A stretch of DNA of 64,000 nt from Chryseosolibacter sp964551035. GTDB taxonomy: Bacteria > Bacteroidota > Bacteroidia > Cytophagales > Cyclobacteriaceae. How positions within the stretch are numbered: position 1 is the stretch's first letter; each line of letters opens with the position of its first letter. Where the stretch lies: positions 186,001 to 250,000 of the forward strand of contig CAZKBK010000001.1 of the NCBI GenBank assembly GCA_964551035.1, given 5' to 3'. The translations under genes and the position numbers were made by a program. This document shows, in pieces, positions 49,117-58,561 of the stretch. The notes under the pieces are model-generated. The model was not told the origin of the DNA. It ran no database searches and worked only from the letters and a program-made list of their open reading frames with translations.

Positions 49117-50193
49117 ATGGAATACAAGGCGTTAGTCATTTCGGAATCACCGCAGGGAAAATTTGAACGCGCCATTGTAAAGCGCGACATCGATCAGTTG
49201 CCGGCCGGTGATGTGTTGATTCGTGTTCACTATTCCGCCCTGAACTACAAGGATGGTTTGTCGGCAACCGGCCACAAAGGCATCACCCGGAAATTTCCGC
49301 ATACACCGGGCATTGAAGCCGCGGGGCGGGTGGTCATGAGCCATTCACCGAAATTTCAACCCGGAAATAGTGTGTTCCTTACCGGCTTTGACCTCGGGAT
49401 GAATACCCCCGGGGCGTATGCGGAGTACATCCGCGTGCCGGCGGGCTGGGTGATGAAGAAACCGGACGGGATGTCCTGCAAGGATTGCATGACCATTGGA
49501 ACGGCGGGTTTTACCGCCGCCTATGCCCTTTACAAGATGGAGGCCATGGGACAAAATCCTGCGGACGGGCCGATCGTGGTCACGGGCGCTACCGGCGGTG
49601 TGGGTAGTCTCTCCGTTGCCATACTCGCCAGGGCCGGATATGATGTGATTGCCATCACGGGCAAGAAAGACCAGCACGACTACCTGCGTTTTTTAGGCGC
49701 AACGCGAATAGAGCCACGTGAGTTTCTCAACGACAGCCTTGGGAAACCATTGCGGCGGGCGATGTGGGCCGGCGCCATCGATACCGTGTGCGGTACCATG
49801 CTGACCACCCTGCTTAAACGCTGCCGCAGAGACGGCAACGTCGTCGCTACCGGGCTGTTGTCGGCCACACATTTCTCCACGACGATATACCCATTCATAC
49901 TTAATGGTGTCAACCTCCTGGGTATTGGCGCGGGGCAGACACCAATGGCCTTGCGCGAAAACCTTTGGGAGAAATTGGTCAGCGATTGGGATATCTCCGA
50001 AAAGCTGCCCGCTATTGTTCAGGAGATAGGATTGGATGAACTGAAAGATACCTATATCGACGCCATCCTCTCGGGGCAAACGAAGGGGCGGGTGGTCGTA
50101 AGGCTTAAAGAAAATTGCTGCGGCAACGACAAAGAGACCACGGAAAAGATTCCCTTCAAATCAAACGGAACGGCCGTCCATTCGACGTTCTAA
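49117..50193 (+). CDS. YhdH/AcuI-family zinc-free alcohol dehydrogenase (quinone/acryloyl-CoA reductase type)
   Basis: This 358-aa MDR-superfamily oxidoreductase has SALNYKDGLSATGHKGITR, FPHTPGIEAAGRVV, LGMNTPGAYAEYIRVPAGWV, TIGTAGFTAAYAL and VVTGATGGVGSLSVAILA, the YhdH/AcuI pattern. The family reduces acryloyl-CoA or related activated double bonds with NADPH. Family members are usually about 330 aa; this one has an extra C-terminal tail of about 28 residues after VVRLKENC, ending in SNGTAVHSTF. It has no obvious tie to the glycan locus. Confidence 0.9.
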   Translation: MEYKALVISESPQGKFERAIVKRDIDQLPAGDVLIRVHYSALNYKDGLSATGHKGITRKFPHTPGIEAAGRVVMSHSPKFQPGNSVFLTGFDLGMNTPGAYAEYIRVPAGWVMKKPDGMSCKDCMTIGTAGFTAAYALYKMEAMGQNPADGPIVVTGATGGVGSLSVAILARAGYDVIAITGKKDQHDYLRFLGATRIEPREFLNDSLGKPLRRAMWAGAIDTVCGTMLTTLLKRCRRDGNVVATGLLSATHFSTTIYPFILNGVNLLGIGAGQTPMALRENLWEKLVSDWDISEKLPAIVQEIGLDELKDTYIDAILSGQTKGRVVVRLKENCCGNDKETTEKIPFKSNGTAVHSTF

Positions 50194-50195
50194 GT

Positions 50196-51260
50196 TCAAC
50201 TGCCAATCAGGTAACGACTGTAACGACCCGTCAATCGTTTGATCAGGTATACGGCCGCGATGGAAACCAGCAGCACGGTGACGAAGAACATCAGGTAGGT
50301 CGGCAGGGAAAAGTCGAAAGCCAGTCCCAACGATTCGAGCACTTTCCGGCTTATTGAGATCACCAGGTAGTGCACGAAGAACACGCCAAAGCTATAGTGA
50401 CCCAGAACTTCCAATAGCGGCATGGATCTGTCGCGCAGCAGGTAGAACAGCATCGTCAGGCCGAGGCACAAGACCAACGCTTTAAGCATATAGACGTTAA
50501 AGATCAACACACCATCACTCAACACACGTTCGAAGCTGAGGTCGCGCGACAAGCCGATGTTGCCGGACAGGTCCAACGCCGTGATGGCGAGGTAGGCCGC
50601 GGCGCACACCGGGAGCAGCGTGAAGGACCAACGCTGAAGCCATTCACGGCGGTAGCTGGCCCACATGCCGACCATATAAACTGGAATGAAATGTACGTAA
50701 GCCAGCAACGGGTTGGCATTGTGTTCCGGACGATAGCTGAAAAGGCAAACGGCAATGACTATGGGTAGCCCGTATCGGTAAAAATTTGGTGTATCGGCCA
50801 GGTGAAGCAGGGGCGCTGTTAAATAGAAGAGTACAATCGTGCTGATAAACCAAAATGGCGGCATGTGGGTACCGGTCAGGAGTAGGTAAAAGAACTGCTC
50901 CCAGGGACTGCGATTAGCGAAGCCCTCGGGGAGTGATAAGGAATGGAAGCTCGTGTTGATCCGGATGAGAATGAGCGGAATGGAAATGATGATATACGGC
51001 AGAATGATATTCAGGAACTTGGCTTCGAGGTATTTGCGATATTCGAAGTGATTGTGCGTGAGGTGCTGGAACAGAAATCCGCCAATGAATAGGAAGAGTA
51101 CGGTACCGTTTCCCTCGGAGGGGTCGAAGATCAGGTCCAGAAACCGGTTGACACCGGGATGCGAAACCCATTCATGCTCATACCCGCCTGCGTGAACGCC
51201 AACGACGAAGAGGATGGCGAGCCCGCGAAGGTTATGGATGTAGGTAAGAAACCGCGACAT
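50196..51260 (-). CDS. Acyltransferase family 3 membrane protein
   Basis: A 354-aa integral membrane acyltransferase with about ten hydrophobic segments. The N-terminal HNLRGLAILFVVGVHAGG carries the conserved Arg and His of the family. Members O-acetylate polysaccharide sugars. It starts at ATG 51260, inside the last 29 bases of the upstream SGNH-like gene, so the two proteins are probably co-translated, and they could work as an acyl relay like fused OafB-type enzymes. Convergent with the YhdH-like gene, 2 bases apart. Confidence 0.88.
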   Translation of the reverse strand: MSRFLTYIHNLRGLAILFVVGVHAGGYEHEWVSHPGVNRFLDLIFDPSEGNGTVLFLFIGGFLFQHLTHNHFEYRKYLEAKFLNIILPYIIISIPLILIRINTSFHSLSLPEGFANRSPWEQFFYLLLTGTHMPPFWFISTIVLFYLTAPLLHLADTPNFYRYGLPIVIAVCLFSYRPEHNANPLLAYVHFIPVYMVGMWASYRREWLQRWSFTLLPVCAAAYLAITALDLSGNIGLSRDLSFERVLSDGVLIFNVYMLKALVLCLGLTMLFYLLRDRSMPLLEVLGHYSFGVFFVHYLVISISRKVLESLGLAFDFSLPTYLMFFVTVLLVSIAAVYLIKRLTGRYSRYLIGS

Positions 51261-52338
51261 GCTGCGTTTCGAGATTTTTGACGAGGTTTGAGATTTCCGT
51301 CGCGATGATTCGGTTGCCGTTTGGAGACACGTGACAGAAGTCAATGAAAATGTGTTCCGTCCCGTCAAAGCGGTTACTCATATCGACGATCCAGGGATGA
51401 TTTCGCTCCGAGATTTTCCTCCTAACGCGTTCATATATTTCCTGAAAATTTTTTCCGAGTTGCTCATCGAGGTCAAGGTGATCAGTACGCGGTTTCCCAA
51501 TAAAGGCCGCCGGTTGAAGTATGGCAATGAATTTGCCATTCCGCGCCGTGACAATTTCGTGGGCGAGTTCCCAGTTCTTTAACATCATTTCGGCAATCTG
51601 ATCGGCTTTCATCGGGTTGTTGGCACAATCGTAAGGAGACGGTGCTTCCGACGGGTGGCCGATCGTCCGGCGCACTACGGTGAGGATGTTTCTAAAAAGG
51701 GCTTTGGATAGAATTTCCCTGACCATTGCGGCCGACCCCCTGTAGAGCTGGTTCCGGTACATCGGGACGAGCCGGTGAGCGGGGAGTTCGTCAATGTCAT
51801 TCGGACAAAGGAAAGCGGCGTCATTTACACCGTCGTAGAAGATGACAATGTCGGCTTGTTCACCGCGGGAATACATGGAGATCAGCGCGTCGAGTTCCTG
51901 CCTGGAGTTGTAGGCAAGTTGGGCGTGGTTGAAGACGCGGTATTCGGGATTTTCCGAATTGAAAAGAGCGGGAATCGTGTTGCTGTCGTCTGCCCCTTCG
52001 CCCCACATCGTTGATCCGCCGAAGAAGCGGACGGTTGCTGTGCGTTCGCCGCTAAATGTTGGCGCGGGTGTAACACGAAGGCCCTGGTCGGATACATGCA
52101 GTGTTTTTCCTTGGTAGGCCTTCATCTTCCATCCCACGAACGGCTCGTACTCGTGTTGAACGCGCCCGTAGTCTTCAAAGACTTCGCGGGCATAGTCGGG
52201 ATGCTTTGAATAGTTGGGAAGTTCATGACGATCGGCTCGCGTGGCCCGGCCGAGGTATACGCCACAAAGCCAGTTTATTGCCACCAGCAGCAACGTGAAC
52301 GACAGCAAGTGAATTGCGATGTTTCGGACTTTTTTCAC
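51232..52338 (-). CDS. Membrane-anchored SGNH-like hydrolase
   Basis: A 368-aa protein with an N-terminal anchor (IAIHLLSFTLLLVAINWLCG) and SGNH blocks: VRFFGGSTMWGEG (nucleophile Ser), NHAQLAYNSRQEL, IVIFYDGVNDAAF, and catalytic DFCHVSPNGNRIIA. It is the partner of the acyltransferase 3 gene, with which it overlaps, and likely acts on acyl groups of the extracellular glycan. The start appears to be GTG 52338; there is no better ATG that keeps the anchor. Confidence 0.8.
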   Translation of the reverse strand: MKKVRNIAIHLLSFTLLLVAINWLCGVYLGRATRADRHELPNYSKHPDYAREVFEDYGRVQHEYEPFVGWKMKAYQGKTLHVSDQGLRVTPAPTFSGERTATVRFFGGSTMWGEGADDSNTIPALFNSENPEYRVFNHAQLAYNSRQELDALISMYSRGEQADIVIFYDGVNDAAFLCPNDIDELPAHRLVPMYRNQLYRGSAAMVREILSKALFRNILTVVRRTIGHPSEAPSPYDCANNPMKADQIAEMMLKNWELAHEIVTARNGKFIAILQPAAFIGKPRTDHLDLDEQLGKNFQEIYERVRRKISERNHPWIVDMSNRFDGTEHIFIDFCHVSPNGNRIIATEISNLVKNLETQHVAVSYLHP

Positions 52339-52365
52339 CGGCTTTTTCGATAAAAAAATTGCGCC

Positions 52366-53580
52366 CTAAGGCCGGAAGCGGTTGAAGGAATAAAAGGAAG
52401 GTTCCGGTACATCCTTCCGGCGAATGGAGGTCGGCTTTTCGGTGGTTGAAGGGTGCAGGACTTTTTCATAGATACCGAGGACTTTCTCCGCCGTGTTCGT
52501 CCAGCTAAAGCGCCGGGCATTGATGAGACCGTCCTGGATTTTTTCGTTGCGCAAGTCGGAGTTGTCAAGCAACTTCAATAAGCCATCTGCGATGGAAGGT
52601 GCGCTCATCGGGTCTACCAGCAATGCTGCGTCGCCGGCGATTTCGGGCATGCAGGAAATCTTGGAAGCGACGACAGGGGTGCCGCAGGCCATGGCTTCGA
52701 TCACAGGCATGCCGAAGCCCTCTGAAAGCGATGGGAAAAGAAACACCTCGCTCAGCCGGTAAATTTCCGCCAGGTCTTCTTCGCGGATGTATCCGGGTGT
52801 AACGAATTTTGTTCGGTCATAAGGAGTGTTGAGTTTTTTCAGCGCGTGCTGAACGAAGCGCGCGGGCAGCCCTGGGGTGACCAGCGGAAGCGGATCGCGT
52901 GTCCTGGACGAATACATGACGTAGGCTTCGATCACACCGAGCGGGTTTTTTCGGCCGGAAGGGTTCCCAAGAAACAGAATAAAGCGTTCGGGTAGCCCAT
53001 ATCGCTCCTGAACGATCTTCTTGTTTCGGACGTCACCCGACAGCCGAAAGTGTTTCTCGTTGATGCCGTTGTAGACGACTTCAATGCGCTTTTCGTCGAC
53101 CGCAAGGCGACTCATGATGCGCTCCTTCTCGTAGTGAGAGACCGTGATGATGGCTTTGCTATGCGGCGACACCAGAGGCACGAGCTTCCGCCGATAGTGA
53201 TTTCCCATCCGTTGATACCAACTGTCGTTTCGGGGAATGGGGTCCATGAAGATGATGTCGTGCAAAGTCTGCACGATGGGCGCGGGACTGAAGTAGGGCG
53301 CTGTGTTTCCGGTACAATGGAGCAGATCGATCTTTTCCGCCCGGGATGCGAGGGGCAGAAAGAACTGTTCAAAGTCGACGAACATACGGCCTGCGACGGT
53401 TCGTACACGGAAGTTTTTGGAATCCTGAAAGCAATGGCGGTCCTCGTCCTCACGGGCGAACACGACAAACTGGTGCCCGGGATCCAGTTCCTGAAACTTC
53501 TGGATCAGTTCGAGCGAAGCCGTCTCTATCCCGTACTTTTTCTTTCTGAATAACCGCTGAACTTCGAATCCGATCTTCAT
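52366..53580 (-). CDS. Family 4 glycosyltransferase
   Basis: A 404-aa GT-B enzyme: SHYEKERIMSRLAVDEKRIEVVYNGIN (in part, the hinge before the C-terminal domain), FILFLGNPSGRKNPLGVIEAY, YIREEDLAEIYRLSEVFLFPS and LSEGFGMPVIEAMACGTPVV with the catalytic EGFGMPVIE segment. It would transfer a sugar (often mannose) from a nucleotide donor to the lipid-linked repeat unit. It is 15 bases downstream of the GT2 gene at 53596 in a four-gene minus-strand run of transferases. Confidence 0.92.
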   Translation of the reverse strand: MKIGFEVQRLFRKKKYGIETASLELIQKFQELDPGHQFVVFAREDEDRHCFQDSKNFRVRTVAGRMFVDFEQFFLPLASRAEKIDLLHCTGNTAPYFSPAPIVQTLHDIIFMDPIPRNDSWYQRMGNHYRRKLVPLVSPHSKAIITVSHYEKERIMSRLAVDEKRIEVVYNGINEKHFRLSGDVRNKKIVQERYGLPERFILFLGNPSGRKNPLGVIEAYVMYSSRTRDPLPLVTPGLPARFVQHALKKLNTPYDRTKFVTPGYIREEDLAEIYRLSEVFLFPSLSEGFGMPVIEAMACGTPVVASKISCMPEIAGDAALLVDPMSAPSIADGLLKLLDNSDLRNEKIQDGLINARRFSWTNTAEKVLGIYEKVLHPSTTEKPTSIRRKDVPEPSFYSFNRFRP

Positions 53581-53595
53581 GGACTGGGCAAAATT

Positions 53596-54513
53596 TTAAG
53601 CGAACAAACTGGATTTGTTTCCATTGGAAAGGTGCGTGATATTCCAAACCAGTCCTTTCCAGAAGGCTATCCCGTTCTTCACATCCCGACGGAGCACGTA
53701 GACAAGGACATTTTTCGGCAGAGAAACCAGGGTAAAGAATATCATCCATGACAATTTCTTCAATCCACTCGTATTTCTTCTCATGAATAAAAGCCTGTTC
53801 CTGGTCATGTAGTAAGTCTTGAGCGTGGATTTTTTTCCAACGGACATCGACTCCTTGTGGAAGATCCGCGAATCGGGAACGTAATAAATATCATAGCCGA
53901 CACGTTTGATAGTTTCGCACCAGTCGACCTCCTCGTAGTAAAGGAAAAAGAATTCCGGCATCGCCCCGACGCGATCAACGACCTTTCGTGGCACCATCAT
54001 CGCCGCGCCATGCGCCAGGTCGGTTTTCCGGAGGACGTCATGTTGACCTGCATCTTTTTCGAGGTACCCGTGGCGCCTGTTTCTTCCGGTGAATGGATTT
54101 ATGTTTGTGCTGCCGGCGTATTGGATCACGCCGTCGGAATTGAAATATAATATCTTGGGTGATGCAGCGCCGGCCTTCGGATTAGCCTCGAAGAGTTCTA
54201 CCATTGGTTGAAGAAAGCCCGGGTCCACTTCCGTGTCGTTGTTGAGAAAGAGAAGATATTTGCCCGTGGCCATGCGCAGTCCCAGGTTGTTTCCGCCGGC
54301 AAACCCAAGGTTTTGCGCGCTTCTTACAAACTTCACCTCGGGATATTTGGTTTTTATGGTTTCTTCAGGATTATCGGTTGAGTGGTTGTCGACCACAATC
54401 GCCTCAACGTCCGGGTAGGAAACCCGGCGAAGGGAATTGAGCAATTCGCAGGTCACGCTCGCCTGGTTGTAATTGATCGTGATGATCGATATCCGTGGCC
54501 ATGACGTCGTCAT
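53596..54513 (-). CDS. Family 2 glycosyltransferase (rhamnosyltransferase-like)
   Basis: A 305-aa GT2 enzyme with ISIITINYNQASVTCELL, IVVDNHSTDNPEE, NLGFAGGNNLGLRMATGKY and the metal-binding LLFLNNDTEV, then MPEFFFLYYEEVDWCETIKR. This is the pattern of WbbL/rhamnosyltransferase-like enzymes. It overlaps the upstream GT2 gene by 4 bases. The sugar specificity cannot be read from sequence. Confidence 0.92.
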   Translation of the reverse strand: MTTSWPRISIITINYNQASVTCELLNSLRRVSYPDVEAIVVDNHSTDNPEETIKTKYPEVKFVRSAQNLGFAGGNNLGLRMATGKYLLFLNNDTEVDPGFLQPMVELFEANPKAGAASPKILYFNSDGVIQYAGSTNINPFTGRNRRHGYLEKDAGQHDVLRKTDLAHGAAMMVPRKVVDRVGAMPEFFFLYYEEVDWCETIKRVGYDIYYVPDSRIFHKESMSVGKKSTLKTYYMTRNRLLFMRRNTSGLKKLSWMIFFTLVSLPKNVLVYVLRRDVKNGIAFWKGLVWNITHLSNGNKSSLFA

Positions 54514-55703
54514 ACTTTTTCAGCTTTGGTGTGTTGCGTTTCAACGTGGCCGTGCGGGGTATGAATAAACGATTTATTGGCGCCCCGCAGGCGAAACATC
54601 AACATGAACATCGTCAGGAATATCGAAGGTAACAGCAGTATGGACTTGAGCAGCTTTAGGTTGTAGAGCCTGGTGGGCACCGCGAGTGCCATCGACCCCA
54701 CCTTCAGAAGCAGCAACCCCAACCAGACAAAGGGCGAGATGTAAACAGCGTCGCGGAAGATGAACGCACATACGGTGATGGTCGCAAGCAAACCGAGGTT
54801 TAACAGACGGGGGAGTTGAATATTTCGCAACACCGCGCTGTTGAAGAATGTGATGTTGCCCCTGAACAATGCTTTGATGCCCTGCAGGAAATATTTTTTC
54901 AGATAGAAGAACTGGCTGGATATCCACCTTCGACGCTGGCGCTCGAACACTTCGGGATTTGGGACTTTTTCGTCGTAGACCACAACGTTTCGGGCAAAAT
55001 GCACTTTCATTCCGCGGTCGATGAGCTTTAGTTCGAGTTCCCGATCGAATCCGCCAATTGAGTCCATGTTGCGTAGAATGTCCTTGTAGGCCTGGTAGTC
55101 GAAACACATGCCTGAACCGTTCAGGGAGGATGACATTCCCAGGGCAACGCTTCCTTGCCGGAAGATGAAGTTGTTGATGGTCTCGCTCAAACCATCCAGC
55201 AGGGCCATGGATGTGTTTTCGTTTTTTGCATCGCGGCGTCCCTGGATGGCGTTGTAGCCGGCGGAGGCCAGTTGGTTCATTTTGGTCAGAAAGTCGGGTT
55301 CCATGATGTTGTCGGCGTCAAGAACTACGGCGCAGTCATAATCATCACCGATTACGTCCATGGCAGCGTTGAGCGCCCGTACCTTGGTACTTTTTTCAAA
55401 GGACACTTCAACCAGTTGTACCGGAAGACTTCTGAGTGTTTGCAAGGTTGCTTCCTGAAGAGAGTCGGCGATCACCACCACATCGAAATGAGCGGCCGGA
55501 TAAGCCTGGCCAAGCGCCTGCATTGCAATATCCACGATGACGCGGTCTTCCTTGTACGCGGGAATAAGAACGGCGAATTTTCTCAGCCGGTACGCCGGTG
55601 TGAGGCGTTTGTCCCGATAAAAAAGTGCAGCGAGGGCCAGGACCGACGAGTACGACGCGACGTAAGCGAAGTAAGCAAGCAGAATGATTTCCGATACGTA
55701 CAT
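54510..55703 (-). CDS. Family 2 membrane glycosyltransferase
   Basis: A 397-aa GT2 with an N-terminal membrane helix, a catalytic domain (FAVLIPAYKEDRVIVDIA, VVIADSLQEATL, AVVLDADNIMEPDFL, and the acceptor-binding ERQRRRWISSQ) and three or four C-terminal helices. The (Q/R)xxRW motif suggests a processive or polyprenyl-linked enzyme related to cellulose/hyaluronan-synthase-like GT2 proteins. It shares a 4-base overlap with the next gene downstream. First gene of the 52366-55703 run. Confidence 0.9.
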   Translation of the reverse strand: MYVSEIILLAYFAYVASYSSVLALAALFYRDKRLTPAYRLRKFAVLIPAYKEDRVIVDIAMQALGQAYPAAHFDVVVIADSLQEATLQTLRSLPVQLVEVSFEKSTKVRALNAAMDVIGDDYDCAVVLDADNIMEPDFLTKMNQLASAGYNAIQGRRDAKNENTSMALLDGLSETINNFIFRQGSVALGMSSSLNGSGMCFDYQAYKDILRNMDSIGGFDRELELKLIDRGMKVHFARNVVVYDEKVPNPEVFERQRRRWISSQFFYLKKYFLQGIKALFRGNITFFNSAVLRNIQLPRLLNLGLLATITVCAFIFRDAVYISPFVWLGLLLLKVGSMALAVPTRLYNLKLLKSILLLPSIFLTMFMLMFRLRGANKSFIHTPHGHVETQHTKAEKV

Positions 55704-55764
55704 CCCCGAATTGTTTTATAGAAGTAGAAAGGCGCGGGAGCGGTGTCCTGGGTTCCTTCGGCGG

Positions 55765-56859
55765 CTATACTTTTTCTTTCTGAAGCAAAGCCGGTATGGT
55801 GGCAAACAGAATCCTGAGGTCGAGCCAGAATGAATTCTTCATCGCGTACTCCATATCCAGGGCGATGCGCTCGTCCTCGCTCATGTTATCTTTTCCGCGT
55901 TTGGTAATCTGCCAAAGACCGGTGATTCCGGCGGGCGCCAGAAACCGCCACGCAATTTGATCCCGGGTCAGCTTTTCGGCCTCGTACAGTGGCAATGGCC
56001 GGTTTCCAACCAAAGACATGTCACCGATGAGTACGTTAAAGAGTTGGGGTATTTCGTCGAGGCTGGTCTTCCTGAGAAATTCTCCAAAGCGGGTAATCCT
56101 CGGGTCGTCCTTGAGTTTAAAGAATACGGCCTGGGGTGCATTCGGCGCGTATTGGTTCAGGTGTACCAGACTGTTCAGCTCGGCGTCGGCGCCGCAACGC
56201 ATGGATCTGAACTTATAGAAGTCGAAGATCTTATAGCCGCTTCCGGCCCGCTTTGATATGTAAAAGACCGGACCCCTGGACTCGAGCATGATGACGGCGC
56301 CGATCAGTAAGCATATCGGAGAAAGCAGGAGGAGGGCAGTGAACGACACCACGATGTCGAACGCGCGCTTCAGGCTCCACAGTTTTATCTCCGGTGTGGG
56401 CTCGAACTTTCTTGTTGCGTAGAGCTGATCTCCCCGCTGCTTGCGGTACGATTTTACTTTCCTGATAAAATCAAGCCGTTTCAAAAAGCTCCGGTCCAGA
56501 GGCCCAAAATGATAGTCGTCGGCTCCGATTCGTACGGCCGTTGACTTTACCTCCTTTTCGAAAACGGATGAATATACGATGAGGGGTACCGCGCGCACCT
56601 TTGCTTCGTTTTTGATTCGGTCCATATTTTCGGGGAGGTCGGTTGCATCGATAAGGATCGCGTCGATACTTCCGGACCGCGCTCTCAAAAGCGATATGGC
56701 ATCACCGGCCTTTGCGTGTGAAACCTTCAGGTCATCGGCGGTCAGGTTGCGCTGCCGCGTCGCGGTTCGCTCTATTCGTACTATATGTTTTTTCCCTGTT
56801 GTCGTCTTTCGTTTACCTTGCTCAATTGAAATCCCGGAAGCTTGTAATGCTAATTCCAT
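55765..56859 (-). CDS. Priming sugar transferase with N-terminal receiver-like domain
   Basis: A 364-aa protein. The C-terminal half (about residues 160-364) is a polyprenyl-phosphate hexose-1-phosphate transferase (bacterial sugar transferase): LKRAFDIVVSFTALLLLSP, YKFRSMRCGADAE, RFGEFLRKTSLDEIPQLFNV, GDMSLVGNRPLP and GITGLWQITKRG. Instead of the usual membrane segments, the N-terminal 150 residues resemble a response-regulator receiver (IDAILIDATDLPEN, VPLIVYSSVF, IGADDYHFGPLD), with the acidic pocket incomplete. It would start the repeat unit on undecaprenyl phosphate. ATG 56859 is preferred over an in-frame TTG at 56865. Confidence 0.9.
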   Translation of the reverse strand: MELALQASGISIEQGKRKTTTGKKHIVRIERTATRQRNLTADDLKVSHAKAGDAISLLRARSGSIDAILIDATDLPENMDRIKNEAKVRAVPLIVYSSVFEKEVKSTAVRIGADDYHFGPLDRSFLKRLDFIRKVKSYRKQRGDQLYATRKFEPTPEIKLWSLKRAFDIVVSFTALLLLSPICLLIGAVIMLESRGPVFYISKRAGSGYKIFDFYKFRSMRCGADAELNSLVHLNQYAPNAPQAVFFKLKDDPRITRFGEFLRKTSLDEIPQLFNVLIGDMSLVGNRPLPLYEAEKLTRDQIAWRFLAPAGITGLWQITKRGKDNMSEDERIALDMEYAMKNSFWLDLRILFATIPALLQKEKV

Positions 56860-56880
56860 AGACAATGTTTTTTTAACTGA

Positions 56881-57261
56881 TCAAACGAGGATGTTTTCAT
56901 TCCGATGCGCGATTGCGCGGTCCACCTCACTCAGAAATTTTCTTGGTTCAAAGGGTTTTACGAGGTAAGCAAATGCGCCTAATTCCATACATCGTTTCTG
57001 GGAATCTTCGAAGCCCGAGAGCATGATTACCGGAATGTTCCTGAACAACCCGCTGTTGCTTAGATTCTCCAACAGTTCAATGCCATCCAGGGATGGCATT
57101 TTTACATCAGAAATGATGAGATCACACCCATGGCCATCTGAGAGCCACGACCATGCTTCTAATCCATTATTCATGACGATGACTTCATACTTTCCGCGCA
57201 GTATCCGCTCCAGCAACCAGCACAATGGGACGTCATCCTCAATGACCAATACCCTATTCAT
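56881..57261 (-). CDS. Single-domain response regulator upstream of the sugar transferase
   Basis: A 126-aa receiver: acidic pair EDD (8-10), phosphoacceptor D52 in DLIISDVKMPSLDG, Ser in IMLSGFED and Lys in YLVKPFEPRKF. It has no output domain. It lies 21 bases upstream of the sugar transferase start on the same strand, so both are probably co-transcribed. A receiver adjacent to a receiver-like domain suggests control of glycan priming by phosphorelay (inference). Confidence 0.92.
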   Translation of the reverse strand: MNRVLVIEDDVPLCWLLERILRGKYEVIVMNNGLEAWSWLSDGHGCDLIISDVKMPSLDGIELLENLSNSGLFRNIPVIMLSGFEDSQKRCMELGAFAYLVKPFEPRKFLSEVDRAIAHRNENILV

Positions 57262-57364
57262 TTTTCGCTTTGTAAATTAAACCAACTACACTGCGGTGAA
57301 GTATAAATTGTGATGCCAACCGTGCGATGAACAAGTGGCTGCTTCCCTCAGAAAATTCAAAGAA

Positions 57365-58480
57365 TCATTTTCTGCCGCCGAGCACGTGCGTGACATTTTG
57401 CATCGAGCGCTGCCGGTGGATTTTGCCGGTAGGGGTAAAGACGAAGGCCGAAGCGAGATGAATTTCCTTTGGCATCTGATACTTATGTAAATGATTGCCG
57501 AGAGATGACAGGGCCGCGAAAAGTTTTTGCGCCTGGTCGTCGTCCCCGGCTTCGGCGACGAGCACAACACGGCTGCCCAGTTTCCGGTCGGCTATACCAT
57601 GAATGAAGAAAGGCGTGTTGACGCCGAGTTTTGCAAATTCAATTTGAATGGCTGCTTCGACTATTTCGGGTGAGACTTTCACGCCGCCAGTATTGATCAC
57701 GTTGTCCCAGCGCCCAAGCCAGCGGAACCGCCGTTCGTCAAGAAGGTCGACCCGGTCGTTAGTCGTGACCGGTGTCCCGAGATACGGTGCGCTGATCACC
57801 AGACACTCCCGGTCGTCGACAGCGAGGGTGACATCAGCAAGCGCATGGAAGGAGTCGGGAGGGTCGATGCCGTCAAGGCGTCGCAGGGCCACGTGTGAAA
57901 TCGTTTCAGTCATGCCGTAGGTGGCATAGCTCACGCTCCGCAGTTTCTTAATGCGCGCAAGGTCGTCTTCATGCAGGGCGGCGCCTCCAACGATCATTGT
58001 ATCGACGTTATCGAGCAAATGTGGATGTTTTGACCCAAGCATCGAATGGATCTGGTAAGGGACGAATGCGGCGAAATTTACACAACGGTCGACGGGCAAG
58101 TGTTGAAGAGGAAGGGCCTCCGGTTCCACCGCGTAAATTCGCATGTTGTGGACGAGACTCCGGACGATCATCATCATCCCGCCAATGTAACGCGTGTCGA
58201 TGCAAACCAATGATGTCGCGCCTTCACGAAGGCCCAGCGCCTGACCCGAGCGCGTCGCGCTCGCAAGCATCTGGTCCCGATGGAAGATGACTTTTTTTGG
58301 CGGACCTGTTGACCCGCTCGTGGCGATCTCGAATCGCCCGGTCCCGTCGAGCCATGCACGCACGACGCGAAGCGTTTCAACTTCGAAATCAGAGCGTCCC
58401 CGCTCGTTGCCATTCCGTATGTTGCTGAGCGATAGCGCGCGACCATTTAGCCACATTTCGTCCACCACCGAGTCAGCCAT
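57365..58480 (-). CDS. menE: o-Succinylbenzoate-CoA ligase (MenE)
   Basis: A 371-aa AMP-forming ligase with the phosphate-binding loop ATSGSTGPPKKVIFH (about residues 52-66), SYATYGMTETISHVALR (about 181-197) and RFRWLGRWDNVINTGGVKVSPE (in part). It activates o-succinylbenzoate with CoA in menaquinone synthesis. It is shorter than proteobacterial MenE but normal for Bacteroidota. It is the last gene of the men operon, 81 bases downstream of menB. Confidence 0.92.
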   Translation of the reverse strand: MADSVVDEMWLNGRALSLSNIRNGNERGRSDFEVETLRVVRAWLDGTGRFEIATSGSTGPPKKVIFHRDQMLASATRSGQALGLREGATSLVCIDTRYIGGMMMIVRSLVHNMRIYAVEPEALPLQHLPVDRCVNFAAFVPYQIHSMLGSKHPHLLDNVDTMIVGGAALHEDDLARIKKLRSVSYATYGMTETISHVALRRLDGIDPPDSFHALADVTLAVDDRECLVISAPYLGTPVTTNDRVDLLDERRFRWLGRWDNVINTGGVKVSPEIVEAAIQIEFAKLGVNTPFFIHGIADRKLGSRVVLVAEAGDDDQAQKLFAALSSLGNHLHKYQMPKEIHLASAFVFTPTGKIHRQRSMQNVTHVLGGRK

Positions 58481-58561
58481 GGCGTTGTACGCTCCGGTTT
58501 AGGGTGACGCCTTTCGTTGTATCCATAGGTCCGGCCGATAGCGAAAACCGCTGCATGAGGA

